Assembly (NCBI GenBank): GCA_003283685.1
Contig: QBWD01000008.1
Coordinates: 1 to 28,985 of the forward strand
DNA from: Prochlorococcus sp. AG-315-D17
GTDB lineage: Bacteria; Cyanobacteriota; Cyanobacteriia; PCC-6307; Cyanobiaceae
DNA: 28,985 nucleotides
Direction of reading: 5' to 3'
Position numbers and translations under genes: made by a program. Shown here piece by piece: positions 14,366 to 23,470 of this stretch. A model generated the notes under the pieces. That model saw nothing but the letters and a program-made list of their open reading frames with translations, was not told the DNA's origin and ran no database searches. How positions within the stretch are numbered: position 1 is the stretch's first letter; each line of letters begins with the position of its first letter.

Positions 14366-14770
14366 CTAATTCCTTTTGCAAAATTCTTTTTCTTGACAAA
14401 GTTGCTCTAGAGATGGACGTCTGGTGAGAGGTAGACGCCATTGCGCCCATACTTTATAAACTTGATTTATCAATTGACCTAATACTGGCCATCTTGTTGG
14501 AGCGTATATCCACCCCAGTCCAACTAATCGATATGCTTCTCTGAAAACCGTGACATCTCTAAGGATTTCACCTGATTCATTAATTGCATGTATTCGACCC
14601 ATTGCATCTTTGTAACTTATTCCTGAATAAATATCTGGCTCATAATCTGATGAATCAATATCTACAAAACTAATATTTCTAAGTGTATCTCTAGATCTTA
14701 AGAATTTGACCTCTCTTAAACAAAGAGGGCAACCACCATCAAAAAGTAATGTGAGCTTCGCTTTAGTCAA
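14366..14770 (-). CDS. DUF393 / DCC-family thiol-disulfide oxidoreductase (134 aa)
   Basis: LTLLFDGGCPLCLREVKFL (6-24) contains the DxxCxxC motif (D11, C14, C17) of the DCC family, thioredoxin-fold proteins of poorly known substrate. ISFVDIDSSDYEP and the AINESGEILRDVTVFREAYRLVGL segment are also typical. The start is TTG at 14770; no in-frame ATG is available before the upstream stop and no clear ribosome site is seen. Converges on the hli terminator. Confidence 0.88.
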   Translation of the reverse strand: MTKAKLTLLFDGGCPLCLREVKFLRSRDTLRNISFVDIDSSDYEPDIYSGISYKDAMGRIHAINESGEILRDVTVFREAYRLVGLGWIYAPTRWPVLGQLINQVYKVWAQWRLPLTRRPSLEQLCQEKEFCKRN

Positions 14771-15038
14771 ATTTAAGTCAGAGGTTCTTCAATACAATTT
14801 ATCTAATTAGTGCGGTAAATGGGGTTCACGAATCGAGTGTAGAAACACTTTGGCAATATCTATTATATCTACTTGATTAAATGCAATAAGAAGATGATTC
14901 TATTTCCTTATCACTTATCGGTATCTACGAAACATGTGTAGTAGCAACCGATATTGGTCGTAAAGGCCGTATCTAATTCTTCGGTTTACAACATTTTAAA
15001 TTCCATGTAGTCGAGTCAAAGTAGATATATCCTTTGAA

Positions 15039-15308
15039 ATGAATGTAATGTATTCCTCTTTATTTGATGAAGTATTCGCTGATTCTTTCTTCTCCCCTAT
15101 GAAAACTGTTTATGTGGTCTCTGATAGTCAGCTAGAAGAAATCAAGCGAAATCAAAGAGAAGAAGAGCTCGAAAATATCGAGGCTTCTCGTAAGAGGTTG
15201 GAAGAGAGTTATCACGCTCGAGTCAAGGTTCTTGATGAACGCGAGCATGAACTTCAAGAGGAGATCAAAGCTCTTGCTCCAGCCAAGAAGGAGAAAGTCA
15301 CTGCTTAG
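15039..15308 (+). CDS. coiled-coil protein of unknown function (89 aa)
   Basis: After a hydrophobic start (MNVMYSSLFDEVFADSFFSP), residues about 30-80 are highly charged Glu/Lys/Arg with Leu spacing, for example REEELENIEASRKRLEESY, so a long helix or coiled coil. No catalytic motif. Followed by a strong terminator, so a single-gene transcript. I do not recognise a characterised family. Confidence 0.7.
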   Translation: MNVMYSSLFDEVFADSFFSPMKTVYVVSDSQLEEIKRNQREEELENIEASRKRLEESYHARVKVLDEREHELQEEIKALAPAKKEKVTA

Positions 15309-15340
15309 TAAATATGGTCAGTTGATGAGAGACGATCATG

Positions 15341-15363
15341 AGGGGGCAAATTGCCCCCTTTTT
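15341..15363 (+). terminator. rho-independent terminator
   Basis: AGGGGGC / GCCCCCT stem (15341-15347, 15353-15359) around AAATT, followed by TTTT. It lies 33 bases after the coiled-coil gene and ends close to the stop of the convergent DUF1330 gene at 15368. Confidence 0.9.
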
Positions 15364-15367
15364 ATTT

Positions 15368-15760
15368 CTATTGCTTTCCCTCTGTGATACGGAAATTCCA
15401 ATTGGTATGAGGTGCTCGAATTGCTTTTAGCCTTTGATATTCATCAGATTCATAGCATTTGATAGCTGCATCCTTCCCCTTTGGATGTCTTGCAATAACA
15501 GTTAGAGGACCACCATCTCCTTTCTTATTTCCTTCTCGAATATCTGTATTTCGATCAAGCACTAGGGTGGTAAATCCACATTCTTTAGAGAATTGATTAA
15601 TGTTTTGGAAATACTCTTTAGCGGCCTCTCTATTTTTTGTTGTTCCAGTAATGACTGCATAACCTGCAGTTCCAGATTTAGGAAGTTGTGAACCGACTAC
15701 AAGACCTATCGCTGCAGCAGCAACTCCAACAATCGCAGTTGTTTTCATTTTAATTTTCAA
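15368..15760 (-). CDS. DUF1330-domain protein with N-terminal membrane segment (130 aa)
   Basis: An N-terminal hydrophobic stretch (AIVGVAAAAIGLVVGSQL, residues 9-26) after KIKMK suggests an uncleaved signal or membrane anchor. The rest matches DUF1330: YAVITGTTKNREAAKEYF, LTVIARHPKGKDAAIKCYES and YQRLKAIR. This is a ferredoxin-like-fold family with no assigned reaction. The start could also be Met5 at 15748. Stands alone between a terminator and a divergent gene. Confidence 0.85.
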   Translation of the reverse strand: MKIKMKTTAIVGVAAAAIGLVVGSQLPKSGTAGYAVITGTTKNREAAKEYFQNINQFSKECGFTTLVLDRNTDIREGNKKGDGGPLTVIARHPKGKDAAIKCYESDEYQRLKAIRAPHTNWNFRITEGKQ

Positions 15761-15887
15761 AATCTTTGAGAGAATATCTAATTTCTAATTAACTGCCTAA
15801 CGAATAATTGTTCTTGCTGACACACGGCCTTTAGAAACAAAAACTTTATAAGAAATAAGTAATGTTTGTTTAATTGGAATAAATTCA

Positions 15888-16274
15888 ATGTCATTCGGAG
15901 CTGAGACGCCTTTCATTCTTCTTGCTCGTATTCAAGTGAAGCCAGATAAAGTTCAGGAATATCTATTGCTCGCCGCCAAAACTGATAAAGCAGTGGAGGA
16001 TTCTGAACCAGGAATGTTACACCATACTTTTGATCAAGATCCTGAAAATCCTCTTTGTTTTGTTTGGTCCGAAGTTTATAAAAATGACGAGGCTTTCCTT
16101 GCTCATCTAGCAAATCCACCTGTAGGAGAATATTTACAAGGTCATGCAGAACTTGGCGATAATTTCACTGTCGAAGTTTATGGAACTGTTGGAGATAAAT
16201 GTAAAGCCGCTATGGTAGCAACTGGATTACCATTGAAAATTTTTGAAAGTAAGCTTGGTTATAGCAGGGTCTAA
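15888..16274 (+). CDS. ABM-domain (YgiN-like) putative monooxygenase (128 aa)
   Basis: Shows the antibiotic-biosynthesis-monooxygenase pattern: FILLARIQVKPDKVQEYL, EPGMLHHTFDQDPENPLCF, then VWSEVYKNDEAFLAHLANP. The family forms dimeric ferredoxin-like barrels that oxidise quinol-like or aromatic substrates without a cofactor, though many members are uncharacterised. About 30 residues longer than a minimal ABM domain at the C-terminus. Divergent from the DUF1330 gene with a 127-base shared promoter region. Confidence 0.85.
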   Translation: MSFGAETPFILLARIQVKPDKVQEYLLLAAKTDKAVEDSEPGMLHHTFDQDPENPLCFVWSEVYKNDEAFLAHLANPPVGEYLQGHAELGDNFTVEVYGTVGDKCKAAMVATGLPLKIFESKLGYSRV

Positions 16275-16475
16275 TTCATAACTCCTTACTTTTAGTTTCC
16301 TTTTGACTGTAGATGGTTTAGGTCTGTATAACTGTTTGTACGACAGTTACGCATCCCTTTTTTGAGACTGGCTGACCTATTTGCAATGCTTTTGCCGTCT
16401 CATCTTTCTGACATTTGTAACTGTAAACCAGTCAATATTGTCCAGTCGCAGTCCAATACGCAATGAGATCAATAA

Positions 16476-16841
16476 TTACCTTTTGCAGTTGCCATGAAAA
16501 GTAGACGTAGATTGTCTCTTCTTCATGTCTTTAAAAATTAAATCGTAGATCAATCGATAACAACCGACAGCTGCACCATACTGTTTGTCTTCTTCTGACT
16601 TAACAGCAACACGTTGAATCTGTGTTAAAAGCCAAGCCAACATGTCTGCATTTTCAGTGTTATCGAAGTTCTTGCAAAGCTCTGTGCTTGCCCAAGCAAC
16701 ATCCAGATTCGCAGATCTACGTGTGATTTTGTAGTCTCTCACAAGATAAATGATAGTGTCACCCACTCCCCAGCCAGTATTTAATTTCGAGAGCGCATCG
16801 AGACGTCTATGTTTTCTTTCCGATCTAGTAGTTATTGCCAT
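16476..16841 (-). CDS. conserved-looking hypothetical protein (121 aa)
   Basis: Basic N-terminus (SERKHRRLD), then KLNTGWGVGDTIIYLVRDYK and ITRRSANLDVAWA. The part VGDTIIYLVRDYKITRRSAN could be a helix-turn-helix, so DNA binding is conceivable, but this is my inference. The rest is helical. It lies downstream of no operon partner; the urt genes end 86 bases to the right on the same strand, so read-through from urtE is possible. Confidence 0.6.
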   Translation of the reverse strand: MAITTRSERKHRRLDALSKLNTGWGVGDTIIYLVRDYKITRRSANLDVAWASTELCKNFDNTENADMLAWLLTQIQRVAVKSEEDKQYGAAVGCYRLIYDLIFKDMKKRQSTSTFHGNCKR

Positions 16842-16927
16842 AACTTTTTAACTTAATAGCTTTTTTATATATAGACCTTTTATCGTTGAAACGCTTACTT
16901 TCTGAAGCGAAGAAAAAAGAATAATCT

Positions 16928-17635
16928 TTAAACGCTAAGAAACTTCTCGACTACAGTCTTACTTAATTCACTTGTTGGCCCATTAGCCACTATGCCTCCA
17001 CGTTGCATTGCGTAATAACGATCTGCTTGCTTAACAAAATGCAGATGTTGCTCTACCAATAAAACAGCAATACCAGTTTCATCAATTATCCTTCTAACTG
17101 CCGACTCAATATCTTGAACGATATTGGGCTGTATTCCTTCAGTTGGTTCATCAAGTAACAGTAACTTCGGTTTCCCCAATAATGCACGTGCAATTGCGAG
17201 TTGTTGTTGTTGTCCACCGCTTAAGTCTCCTCCCCTTCGGGATAAAAACTGTTTAAGAACCGGGAACAATTCAAAAATAAGTTCGTCAATCTTTTTATGC
17301 TTCGCAACTCCTCCAGGTAAAGCTTCCATTCCAAGTTGAAGATTCTCCTCAACAGAGAGATAAGGTATTATCTCTCTACCCTGAGGAACATAAGCGATAC
17401 CTGCACGAGCCCTTTGATGAGGAGGCTTTCTATTGATCAAATCTCCGTTGAAAGTAATCTCGCCACTTCGAGGAGTTAATAAGCCTATTATTGATTTTAG
17501 AAATGTAGTCTTACCCACACCATTTCGACCTATAAGACATACCATCTCACCTGAGTTGATATTTATATCAACATTTCGAAGTATATGACTCTCGCCATAG
17601 TAAGTATTCAAACCATTTGTCTTAAGAAGGGTCAT
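16928..17635 (-). CDS. urtE: urea ABC transporter ATP-binding protein UrtE
   Basis: ABC ATPase of the high-affinity urea importer UrtABCDE, cytoplasmic face. Walker A GRNGVGKTT (36-44), signature LSGGQQQQ (138-145), Walker B LLLLDEP (158-164) and H-loop VEQHLHF. Its 235 residues and LivF-like tail fit UrtE. Starts at ATG 17635, overlapping the UrtD stop by one base (TAATG). Last gene of the urt operon. Confidence 0.95.
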   Translation of the reverse strand: MTLLKTNGLNTYYGESHILRNVDININSGEMVCLIGRNGVGKTTFLKSIIGLLTPRSGEITFNGDLINRKPPHQRARAGIAYVPQGREIIPYLSVEENLQLGMEALPGGVAKHKKIDELIFELFPVLKQFLSRRGGDLSGGQQQQLAIARALLGKPKLLLLDEPTEGIQPNIVQDIESAVRRIIDETGIAVLLVEQHLHFVKQADRYYAMQRGGIVANGPTSELSKTVVEKFLSV

Positions 17636-18387
17636 TAAACTTCCTCCTCAGACTGTCCTAGATAAATCTCTATTACTAAAGGGTCTTTTTCTATTTGGCT
17701 CATAGACCCCTCTTTCAATATATGTCCTTGATGTAAAACACTAACTGGACAATCAAGTCTACGAATAAATTCCATATCATGATCAATAACTAAGATAGTA
17801 TGATCACCAGCTAAAGATTTAAGAAGATCAGCCGTTAAATCTGTTTCTTCATCTGTTAAGCCTGCGACAGGTTCATCGACCAATAATAGATCTGGATCTT
17901 GTCCAACTAACATTGCAATTTCTAACCATTGTTTTTGACCGTGAGATAAAGCTCCAGCCTTGATATTTGATTTGGATTGGAGATTGACAATACTCATTAA
18001 GTGTTGGATTTTGTCTAATTGTTTAACCTTTAAACTATTGATTAATAATGAAAATGGAGTTTTAGGTCTGCTAACTGATAGAGCTAGATTTTCTTGTACA
18101 GATAAATTTTTAAATATTCTAGGACTTTGAAATTTCCTACCAATCCCTTTACGAGCTATACGATATTCTTTTTGCCCAATCAATGATTTATCTTTGAAAA
18201 TCACATCACCTTTGGTTGGTACTACTTTTCCGGTAATAACATCTAAAAAAGTAGTTTTACCTGCGCCATTTGGACCGATAACTGCTCTAAGATCACCTTC
18301 ATTCATAACTAGATTAAGATTATTAAGAGCAAGGAATCCATCAAAACTAACTGAAATTTGTTTTATCTCTAGCAATGGAGAATTCAT
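17635..18387 (-). CDS. urtD: urea ABC transporter ATP-binding protein UrtD
   Basis: LivG-like ATPase partner of UrtE: Walker A GPNGAGKTT (38-46), FQSPRIFKNLSV (Q-loop region), signature LSHGQ (147-151), Walker B LLLVDEP (167-173) then VAGLTDEET. Its start overlaps the UrtC stop as ATGA (18384-18387). 250 residues, normal for UrtD. Confidence 0.95.
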   Translation of the reverse strand: MNSPLLEIKQISVSFDGFLALNNLNLVMNEGDLRAVIGPNGAGKTTFLDVITGKVVPTKGDVIFKDKSLIGQKEYRIARKGIGRKFQSPRIFKNLSVQENLALSVSRPKTPFSLLINSLKVKQLDKIQHLMSIVNLQSKSNIKAGALSHGQKQWLEIAMLVGQDPDLLLVDEPVAGLTDEETDLTADLLKSLAGDHTILVIDHDMEFIRRLDCPVSVLHQGHILKEGSMSQIEKDPLVIEIYLGQSEEEV

Positions 18388-19511
18388 GATCTCACCTCCC
18401 CTTGTTCATTGACTTCAAGACTTGGATATGTTTTTAGCTTTTTATTAATGCCTATCAAAGAAAGTAATTCCTTTAGTCCACCTCTTCTTATCCAGCCTAA
18501 AACACCTTCGGGGAGTGCTGTTACAACAAAAATAAATAACCCGCCTTGTATAAACATCCAGCTAGCTGGTAGTGCTTCACTAACTAAACTTTTTGCATAA
18601 TTGATGAAAACAGCTCCTAAAATTGCACCAAGTAAAGTTCCTCTTCCTCCAACCGCAACCCAAATAACCATTTCAATAGAAAAAGGAACAGTCATAAACT
18701 GAGGTGAAACTATACCGGATTGAACTGTATATAAAGCTCCTGAAATTCCTGCTAATCCACCTGCTATTGAAAAAATTATGGTTTTAAAAACAACTGGATT
18801 GTAACCAGTAAAGCGGACTCTAGGTTCATCATCTCTAATTCCAATCAAGATGTCTCCAAACCTATCGCGAACAATCCAACGTGAAAAAAGCCATGCAAAT
18901 ATTACTAAAATTGCAGTTAACCAAAAGAACCCTCTTTGCATTATTTCTGAACCTACCATTTGTCCAAAAAGTTCAGTCACGTCTGTTTTTAAACCATTTG
19001 TTCCATTTATTAGTTTCTGTTGACCATTGAAGAAATTAAAGAAAACAAGAAGAGCTGCTTGTGTAAGGATTGAAAAATAAACACCTTTAATTCTATTTCT
19101 AAAAACTAAATAACCAAGAAGACCAGCAATTATTGCCGGTAGCAACCAAATAGAAATAAGAGTAAAAATCGAATTTTTAAAAGGTTCCCAGAAAAATGGA
19201 AGTTTTTCTATGCCATATAAACCAAAAAATTCTGGGATACCATTGGGAAATCCTTCTGAACTATTCAATTGAAGAAACATTGCGGCGCAATAGCCACCTA
19301 AAGCAAAGAAAATTCCTTGACCTAAGCTCAACATTCCAGTGAATCCCCAAATCAAATCAACTCCAAGTGCAACAATTGCAAGGGATAGGTACCTACCTAA
19401 GAGATTCAATCTGAAAACTGGAAGAAAAGTTGGTGCAGCAATAATTAAGGCAATAATTACAACCCAGATTGTAAGGTTGATCCAATTTTTTTTTGTAGAA
19501 ATAATTGACAT
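18384..19511 (-). CDS. urtC: urea ABC transporter permease UrtC
   Basis: LivM-type membrane permease of 375 residues with about nine or ten hydrophobic helices. The cytoplasmic coupling segment GIRDDEPRVRFTGYNPVVFK is typical of UrtC/LivM. It forms the channel with UrtB and is driven by UrtD/UrtE. Separated from UrtB by only three bases. Confidence 0.95.
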   Translation of the reverse strand: MSIISTKKNWINLTIWVVIIALIIAAPTFLPVFRLNLLGRYLSLAIVALGVDLIWGFTGMLSLGQGIFFALGGYCAAMFLQLNSSEGFPNGIPEFFGLYGIEKLPFFWEPFKNSIFTLISIWLLPAIIAGLLGYLVFRNRIKGVYFSILTQAALLVFFNFFNGQQKLINGTNGLKTDVTELFGQMVGSEIMQRGFFWLTAILVIFAWLFSRWIVRDRFGDILIGIRDDEPRVRFTGYNPVVFKTIIFSIAGGLAGISGALYTVQSGIVSPQFMTVPFSIEMVIWVAVGGRGTLLGAILGAVFINYAKSLVSEALPASWMFIQGGLFIFVVTALPEGVLGWIRRGGLKELLSLIGINKKLKTYPSLEVNEQGEVRS

Positions 19512-19514
19512 AAA

Positions 19515-20672
19515 TTAAGACTCCACCATTCTTCCTTTCTGAGGGAACATCCCTGTTGGACTAAATTGCAAAAATAAAACTATTAGGGCAAATATCATGA
19601 CTCTAGCCATGCTTGTTGTCGCAAAGAAATCTACTGTCGAAGCTAAAGGTGAAGGCATATCTGGCCAAATCGTTAGAAGTCTTCCTGCTCCAATCAAATC
19701 AGTCATTATCCCAATTGAGAAAGAAGCAAGGATTGTTCCTAATAAATTGCCAACCCCACCAAGGACTACAACCATGAAACATCCAACGATATAATTTACG
19801 CCAACATTTGGACCAACTGAACCAAGAAGTGATACAGCTACACCTGCAACACCAGCAATACCAGAACCAATTCCAAAAGTGATGATATCTACTTTATCTG
19901 TTGAAATACCTAAACATTCACACATGGATCTATTTTGAGTGACTGCTCTAATCCGAAGCCCCCAAGCTGTTTTATCAAGAAAGAAAATAACAACAAGAAC
20001 AGATATTAGTGTAATCAGAATTATTAACAGACGTGTTTTAGGATAAGTGCTTCCCAAAAAGTCAATTCCTCCTCTCATCCAGGAGGGGGCAGTAACATCA
20101 ACATTTCTTGCACTAGCGCGACCAAGCTTACTTACTAAAGATGATAAAACACCTCCTGTTGCTACTCCTATTAATGCAGACATGCCCCAAGTACATGACC
20201 TGATTAATCTACCTTTTGCACCATGAAGTAAATCATCTGACAAAAATAGTGGTGTAATTAAGCCAATAAAAATTGCTATAACCAGCCCACTTCCATAAGC
20301 AAGTGGAACGCTCCTGACAAATTGTTGGAGAATTAGACTAACCCCCCATGTCGCTAAAAGAGTCTCAAGAGGACTTCCATAGAGACGTCTAATGATTGTT
20401 CGTTCTAAAAGAATGCCAACTGTTCCACTAACTAAAAAAGCAATTCCAATAGCAACAATGACGTAGGAGTCATAGAATGGTTTTAAAAAAGAAACTTGTT
20501 TGAAAATTAATTGAGTTATGTAAGTTGAATAAGCTCCAAGCATCATTAACTCACCGTGAGCAAGATTAATAACACCCATGAGTCCAAAGACAATTGCTAA
20601 TCCCAGTGCGGCGATAAGCAAAACAGAGCCAATAGCAACGCCATTAAAAAGACTTTCAAGAATAAGTTGCAC
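19515..20672 (-). CDS. urtB: urea ABC transporter permease UrtB
   Basis: LivH-type permease: NGVAIGSVLLIAALGLAIVF, GVINLAHGELMMLGAY and WGLRIRAVTQNRSMCECLGI with the EAA-like coupling loop. 385 residues, longer than LivH because of an internal insert of about residues 140-200, as in other cyanobacterial UrtB proteins. Follows urtA after a 78-base gap containing an 11-bp hairpin that probably lowers read-through. Confidence 0.95.
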   Translation of the reverse strand: MQLILESLFNGVAIGSVLLIAALGLAIVFGLMGVINLAHGELMMLGAYSTYITQLIFKQVSFLKPFYDSYVIVAIGIAFLVSGTVGILLERTIIRRLYGSPLETLLATWGVSLILQQFVRSVPLAYGSGLVIAIFIGLITPLFLSDDLLHGAKGRLIRSCTWGMSALIGVATGGVLSSLVSKLGRASARNVDVTAPSWMRGGIDFLGSTYPKTRLLIILITLISVLVVIFFLDKTAWGLRIRAVTQNRSMCECLGISTDKVDIITFGIGSGIAGVAGVAVSLLGSVGPNVGVNYIVGCFMVVVLGGVGNLLGTILASFSIGIMTDLIGAGRLLTIWPDMPSPLASTVDFFATTSMARVMIFALIVLFLQFSPTGMFPQKGRMVES

Positions 20673-20697
20673 TAGATTAGTTTCTATTTTTACAGAA

Positions 20698-20723
20698 AAT
20701 AAGGAGCCCTAAGGCTCCTTATT
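20698..20723 (-). terminator. urtA-urtB intercistronic hairpin (partial terminator)
   Basis: Perfect 11-bp stem AATAAGGAGCC / GGCTCCTTATT (20698-20708 and 20713-20723) with four-base loop; on the minus strand the stem runs into TTTTC. Sits 28 bases after the urtA stop. Likely stabilises urtA mRNA and attenuates urtBCDE, giving excess binding protein. Confidence 0.7.
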
Positions 20724-20750
20724 AGAATACATTTATAAGTCAAAATTGAA

Positions 20751-22028
20751 TCACATTCTATATTTTTCTCCTTTCTTAGGATCAGTCCAATCACAAGCGT
20801 AACCTTTTGAGCTTGGATGTTTTTGGTTCCATGCTTGTGGTTCAACAACTCCAGTTTCTTCAAGGATTGTAAATCCACCCTTTGCGTTGATTTCACCAAT
20901 TCTCACTGTTTGAGACAGGTGATGATTTGCCATAACTTCTACTGGCCCTTGAGGAGCATCGAATGTCTGACCAACCAATGCTTCTCTAACTGCATTGTCA
21001 TCAAATGTACCTGCATCTTCAACTGCCTGCTTCCAAAGATAAACCATGTTATAAGCAGATTCTTGAGGATCAGCTACAACACGATCACTACCCCATCTCT
21101 TCTTGAAGCTCTTAGCAAATTTCTTAGAGGCTGGAGTATCAATAGACATCATGTAGTTCCAAGCACCATAGTGGCCTTCAAGGAACTCAGGTCCAATCGT
21201 ACTAATCTCTTCTTCCGCAATTGAGTAGTTCATTACGTAATAACCATTGGAAGGAGTGATTCCTGCGTCCTGAATTTGTTTGAAGAAAGCTACATTTTGG
21301 TCACCATTCAAGGTGTTAATGATTATTCCGCCATCAGGAAGAGCAACTTTTATCTTCGAGATAATTGGAGCTACCTCTGTATTACCTAAAGGAAGATAGT
21401 CTTCTCCAACAACTTTACCGCCAAGTTGTTTAACTTGAGCTTTAGTAATTGTGTTAGAAGTTCTTGGGAAAACATAATCTGAACCAACTAAGAAGAAATC
21501 TCCTCCAGCAGCTGGTGAGCGCTTATACATGAAATCTGTAGCAGGCTCAGACTGCTGATTAGGAGTCGCTCCTGTATAGAAAATGTTATTAGAGCACTCT
21601 TGTGCTTCATATTGAATTGGGTAATAAAGGAATGCATCTTTAGATTCATAAACAGGAAGCATTGCCTTACGACTTGCAGAAGTCCAACCGCCAAAGACAA
21701 CTGGTACTCCATCCTGATCGATTAACTTCTTGGATTTCTCTGCAAAGGTAGGCCAATCCGAGGCACCATCTTCAACGATGTATTCAATTTTATAATTCTT
21801 ACCGTCGACTGTTACGCCACCAGCTGCATTGATTTCCTCAATAGCCATTTTCTCTGTATCAACAAGAGTTGATTCAGATATTGCCATTGTCCCTGATAGA
21901 GAATGGAGAATCCCAACAGTTACTGTTTCATCAAAGTCACCTGAGGAATCTGATCCACCACAAGCAGTAACAGTTAAGGCCAAAGAGGCAGTAGCTAAAC
22001 CTGCAAAAATGCGCTTTGAAAGCTTCAT
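20751..22028 (-). CDS. urtA: urea ABC transporter substrate-binding lipoprotein UrtA
   Basis: Periplasmic urea-binding protein, 425 residues. Lipoprotein signal: KLSKRIFAG, hydrophobic core, lipobox VTAC with Cys23, then GGSDSSGD. The mature part begins VTVGILHSLSGTMAISES, the type-1 amide/urea binding fold of the family, and has YYPIQYEAQECSNNIFYTGA. First gene of the urt operon; an NtcA-type box lies 125 bases upstream. Confidence 0.96.
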   Translation of the reverse strand: MKLSKRIFAGLATASLALTVTACGGSDSSGDFDETVTVGILHSLSGTMAISESTLVDTEKMAIEEINAAGGVTVDGKNYKIEYIVEDGASDWPTFAEKSKKLIDQDGVPVVFGGWTSASRKAMLPVYESKDAFLYYPIQYEAQECSNNIFYTGATPNQQSEPATDFMYKRSPAAGGDFFLVGSDYVFPRTSNTITKAQVKQLGGKVVGEDYLPLGNTEVAPIISKIKVALPDGGIIINTLNGDQNVAFFKQIQDAGITPSNGYYVMNYSIAEEEISTIGPEFLEGHYGAWNYMMSIDTPASKKFAKSFKKRWGSDRVVADPQESAYNMVYLWKQAVEDAGTFDDNAVREALVGQTFDAPQGPVEVMANHHLSQTVRIGEINAKGGFTILEETGVVEPQAWNQKHPSSKGYACDWTDPKKGEKYRM

Positions 22029-22152
22029 GAATTACTAACTAAATTAGTTGTTTGCCCATCTTGGGGTGCATGAAAAGTATCTGACTGATCACCTCTCTTT
22101 TTGTAGCTGATGAGACTGTTTTGGCTATTTCATCAAACAAAGATAAGTTTTC

Positions 22153-22166
22153 GTATCAGCGAATAC
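22153..22166. promoter_or_regulatory. NtcA box upstream of urtA
   Basis: Perfect palindromic consensus GTA-N8-TAC (GTATCAGCGAATAC) in the 150-base gap between ureG and urtA. NtcA, the global nitrogen regulator of cyanobacteria, activates urt genes under nitrogen limitation. The spacing to urtA (125 bases) is acceptable. I do not see a clear TAN3T box at the ideal distance, so the match may be partly chance. Confidence 0.55.
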
Positions 22167-22178
22167 TTTCTATAGAGT

Positions 22179-22778
22179 TCAAGGTATCTGATTACACAAA
22201 AACTCTTCAATTGTTTTTATCCCCTCCCCTGTCTTTGTGTTGGTAAAGCACCAGGGTAGATTTTTCCTCATTAATAAAGTATCCCTCTCCATAATTTTTA
22301 AGCTTGCACCAACCATCTCGGCAAGGTCAATCTTATTGATCACCAATAAATCTGAACGTGTTATGCCTGGCCCTCCTTTTCGAGGGATTTTATCCCCGGC
22401 TGCGACATCAATAATGTATATGCAGATATCGACCAGCTCAGGGCTAAAACTCGCAGCAAGATTATCGCCACCACTTTCAACAAATATTAAATCTAGATTT
22501 TTAAATCTTTGCTCTAGCTCCTCAACAGCAATTCGATTAATAGAACAATCTTCTCTTATGGCAGTATGCGGGCATCCTCCAGTTTCAACTCCTTTGATAC
22601 GTTCAGCTGCTAAAGCCTTTGAATTAGTTAAAAATTTTGCATCTTCTTGCGTATAAATGTCATTTGTTACTACTGCGATTTCTAATTGATCTTTAAGGTT
22701 TTCACATAGTTTTTGAATAATAGCCGTTTTACCAGAACCAACTGGGCCAGCAATTCCTACTCTTAATTTACTTTCCAT
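22179..22778 (-). CDS. ureG: urease accessory GTPase UreG
   Basis: SIMIBI GTPase that powers nickel delivery to urease. P-loop GPVGSGKT (11-18), the nickel-binding Cys-Pro-His (C69-P70-H71) in [28 protein letters not shown] and [10 protein letters not shown]. 199 residues. ATG 22778 overlaps the ureF stop (TAATG). No histidine-rich N-terminus, as in other cyanobacteria. Confidence 0.96.
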   Translation of the reverse strand: MESKLRVGIAGPVGSGKTAIIQKLCENLKDQLEIAVVTNDIYTQEDAKFLTNSKALAAERIKGVETGGCPHTAIREDCSINRIAVEELEQRFKNLDLIFVESGGDNLAASFSPELVDICIYIIDVAAGDKIPRKGGPGITRSDLLVINKIDLAEMVGASLKIMERDTLLMRKNLPWCFTNTKTGEGIKTIEEFLCNQIP

Positions 22779-23449
22779 TAGCTTCTAAATAATCTTGAAT
22801 AAAGTTCTACATGCGATTGTTGGGCCATGATTGCACCAACATCACTAATCCAAACTTCTTTTGGATTTTGCTGTGATAAGTATTTTGCTTGAGACTTAAT
22901 AATTAATAGAGATTTTTTTTGAAGTTTTTGAGCTTTTGTTGGCCCTAATGACAATAACCTTAATGCTGCACTTAATTGATTAGCTACCCAACTATATAAA
23001 AATCCCTCCACTAAATCAATTGGGGGGATATTCCAACATACTCCAGCCCAAGCCCAAGCTATCGGCCATATAAACTTCTTTTCATTGTCAGGAAGAGGGT
23101 GATCTAGATCAATGAGAAGCTGTAATAAAGATTCACCCATTTGTGTTTGTTGAGATCTGACATCTGGAGAATCTCTTAATGAACTAAGCCAAGAATTCCA
23201 CTCTTCAATAACAAATTTATGTTGGGCATCTCGATTATTCTTCCAATCAACTAGATCTTTCATTATATAAGAAATTGAGCTTGCCTCAATTGTTATCTGA
23301 CCTCTTGAAAGCTCACTTTCAATCCAATTAAAAAGAGTTGTCTCGTTATTTACTTTTTTATTTTGAACAAGCCACTCCAATCCTTCTGAGTAACTAAAAG
23401 CACCAACTGGTAATGATGGACTTAATAATTGTAAAAACTCAAGTTGCAT
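22778..23449 (-). CDS. ureF: urease accessory protein UreF
   Basis: Helical accessory protein that bridges UreD-urease and Ure[22 protein letters not shown] (8-28) is the family signature, and [15 protein letters not shown] is the usual C-terminus. 223 residues. 21 bases after ureE, overlapping ureG by one base. Confidence 0.94.
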   Translation of the reverse strand: MQLEFLQLLSPSLPVGAFSYSEGLEWLVQNKKVNNETTLFNWIESELSRGQITIEASSISYIMKDLVDWKNNRDAQHKFVIEEWNSWLSSLRDSPDVRSQQTQMGESLLQLLIDLDHPLPDNEKKFIWPIAWAWAGVCWNIPPIDLVEGFLYSWVANQLSAALRLLSLGPTKAQKLQKKSLLIIKSQAKYLSQQNPKEVWISDVGAIMAQQSHVELYSRLFRS

Positions 23450-23470
23450 TAATTGATTTTATCAAGAATT

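Noticed and set aside
15913..16119. Minus-strand 68-residue frame
   Set aside because: Antisense shadow of the ABM-domain gene.
20817..21224. Plus-strand 135-residue frame inside urtA
   Set aside because: Antisense to a well-identified gene; cysteine- and serine-rich noise typical of shadow frames.
22237..22656. Plus-strand 139-residue frame
   Set aside because: Antisense shadow of ureG.
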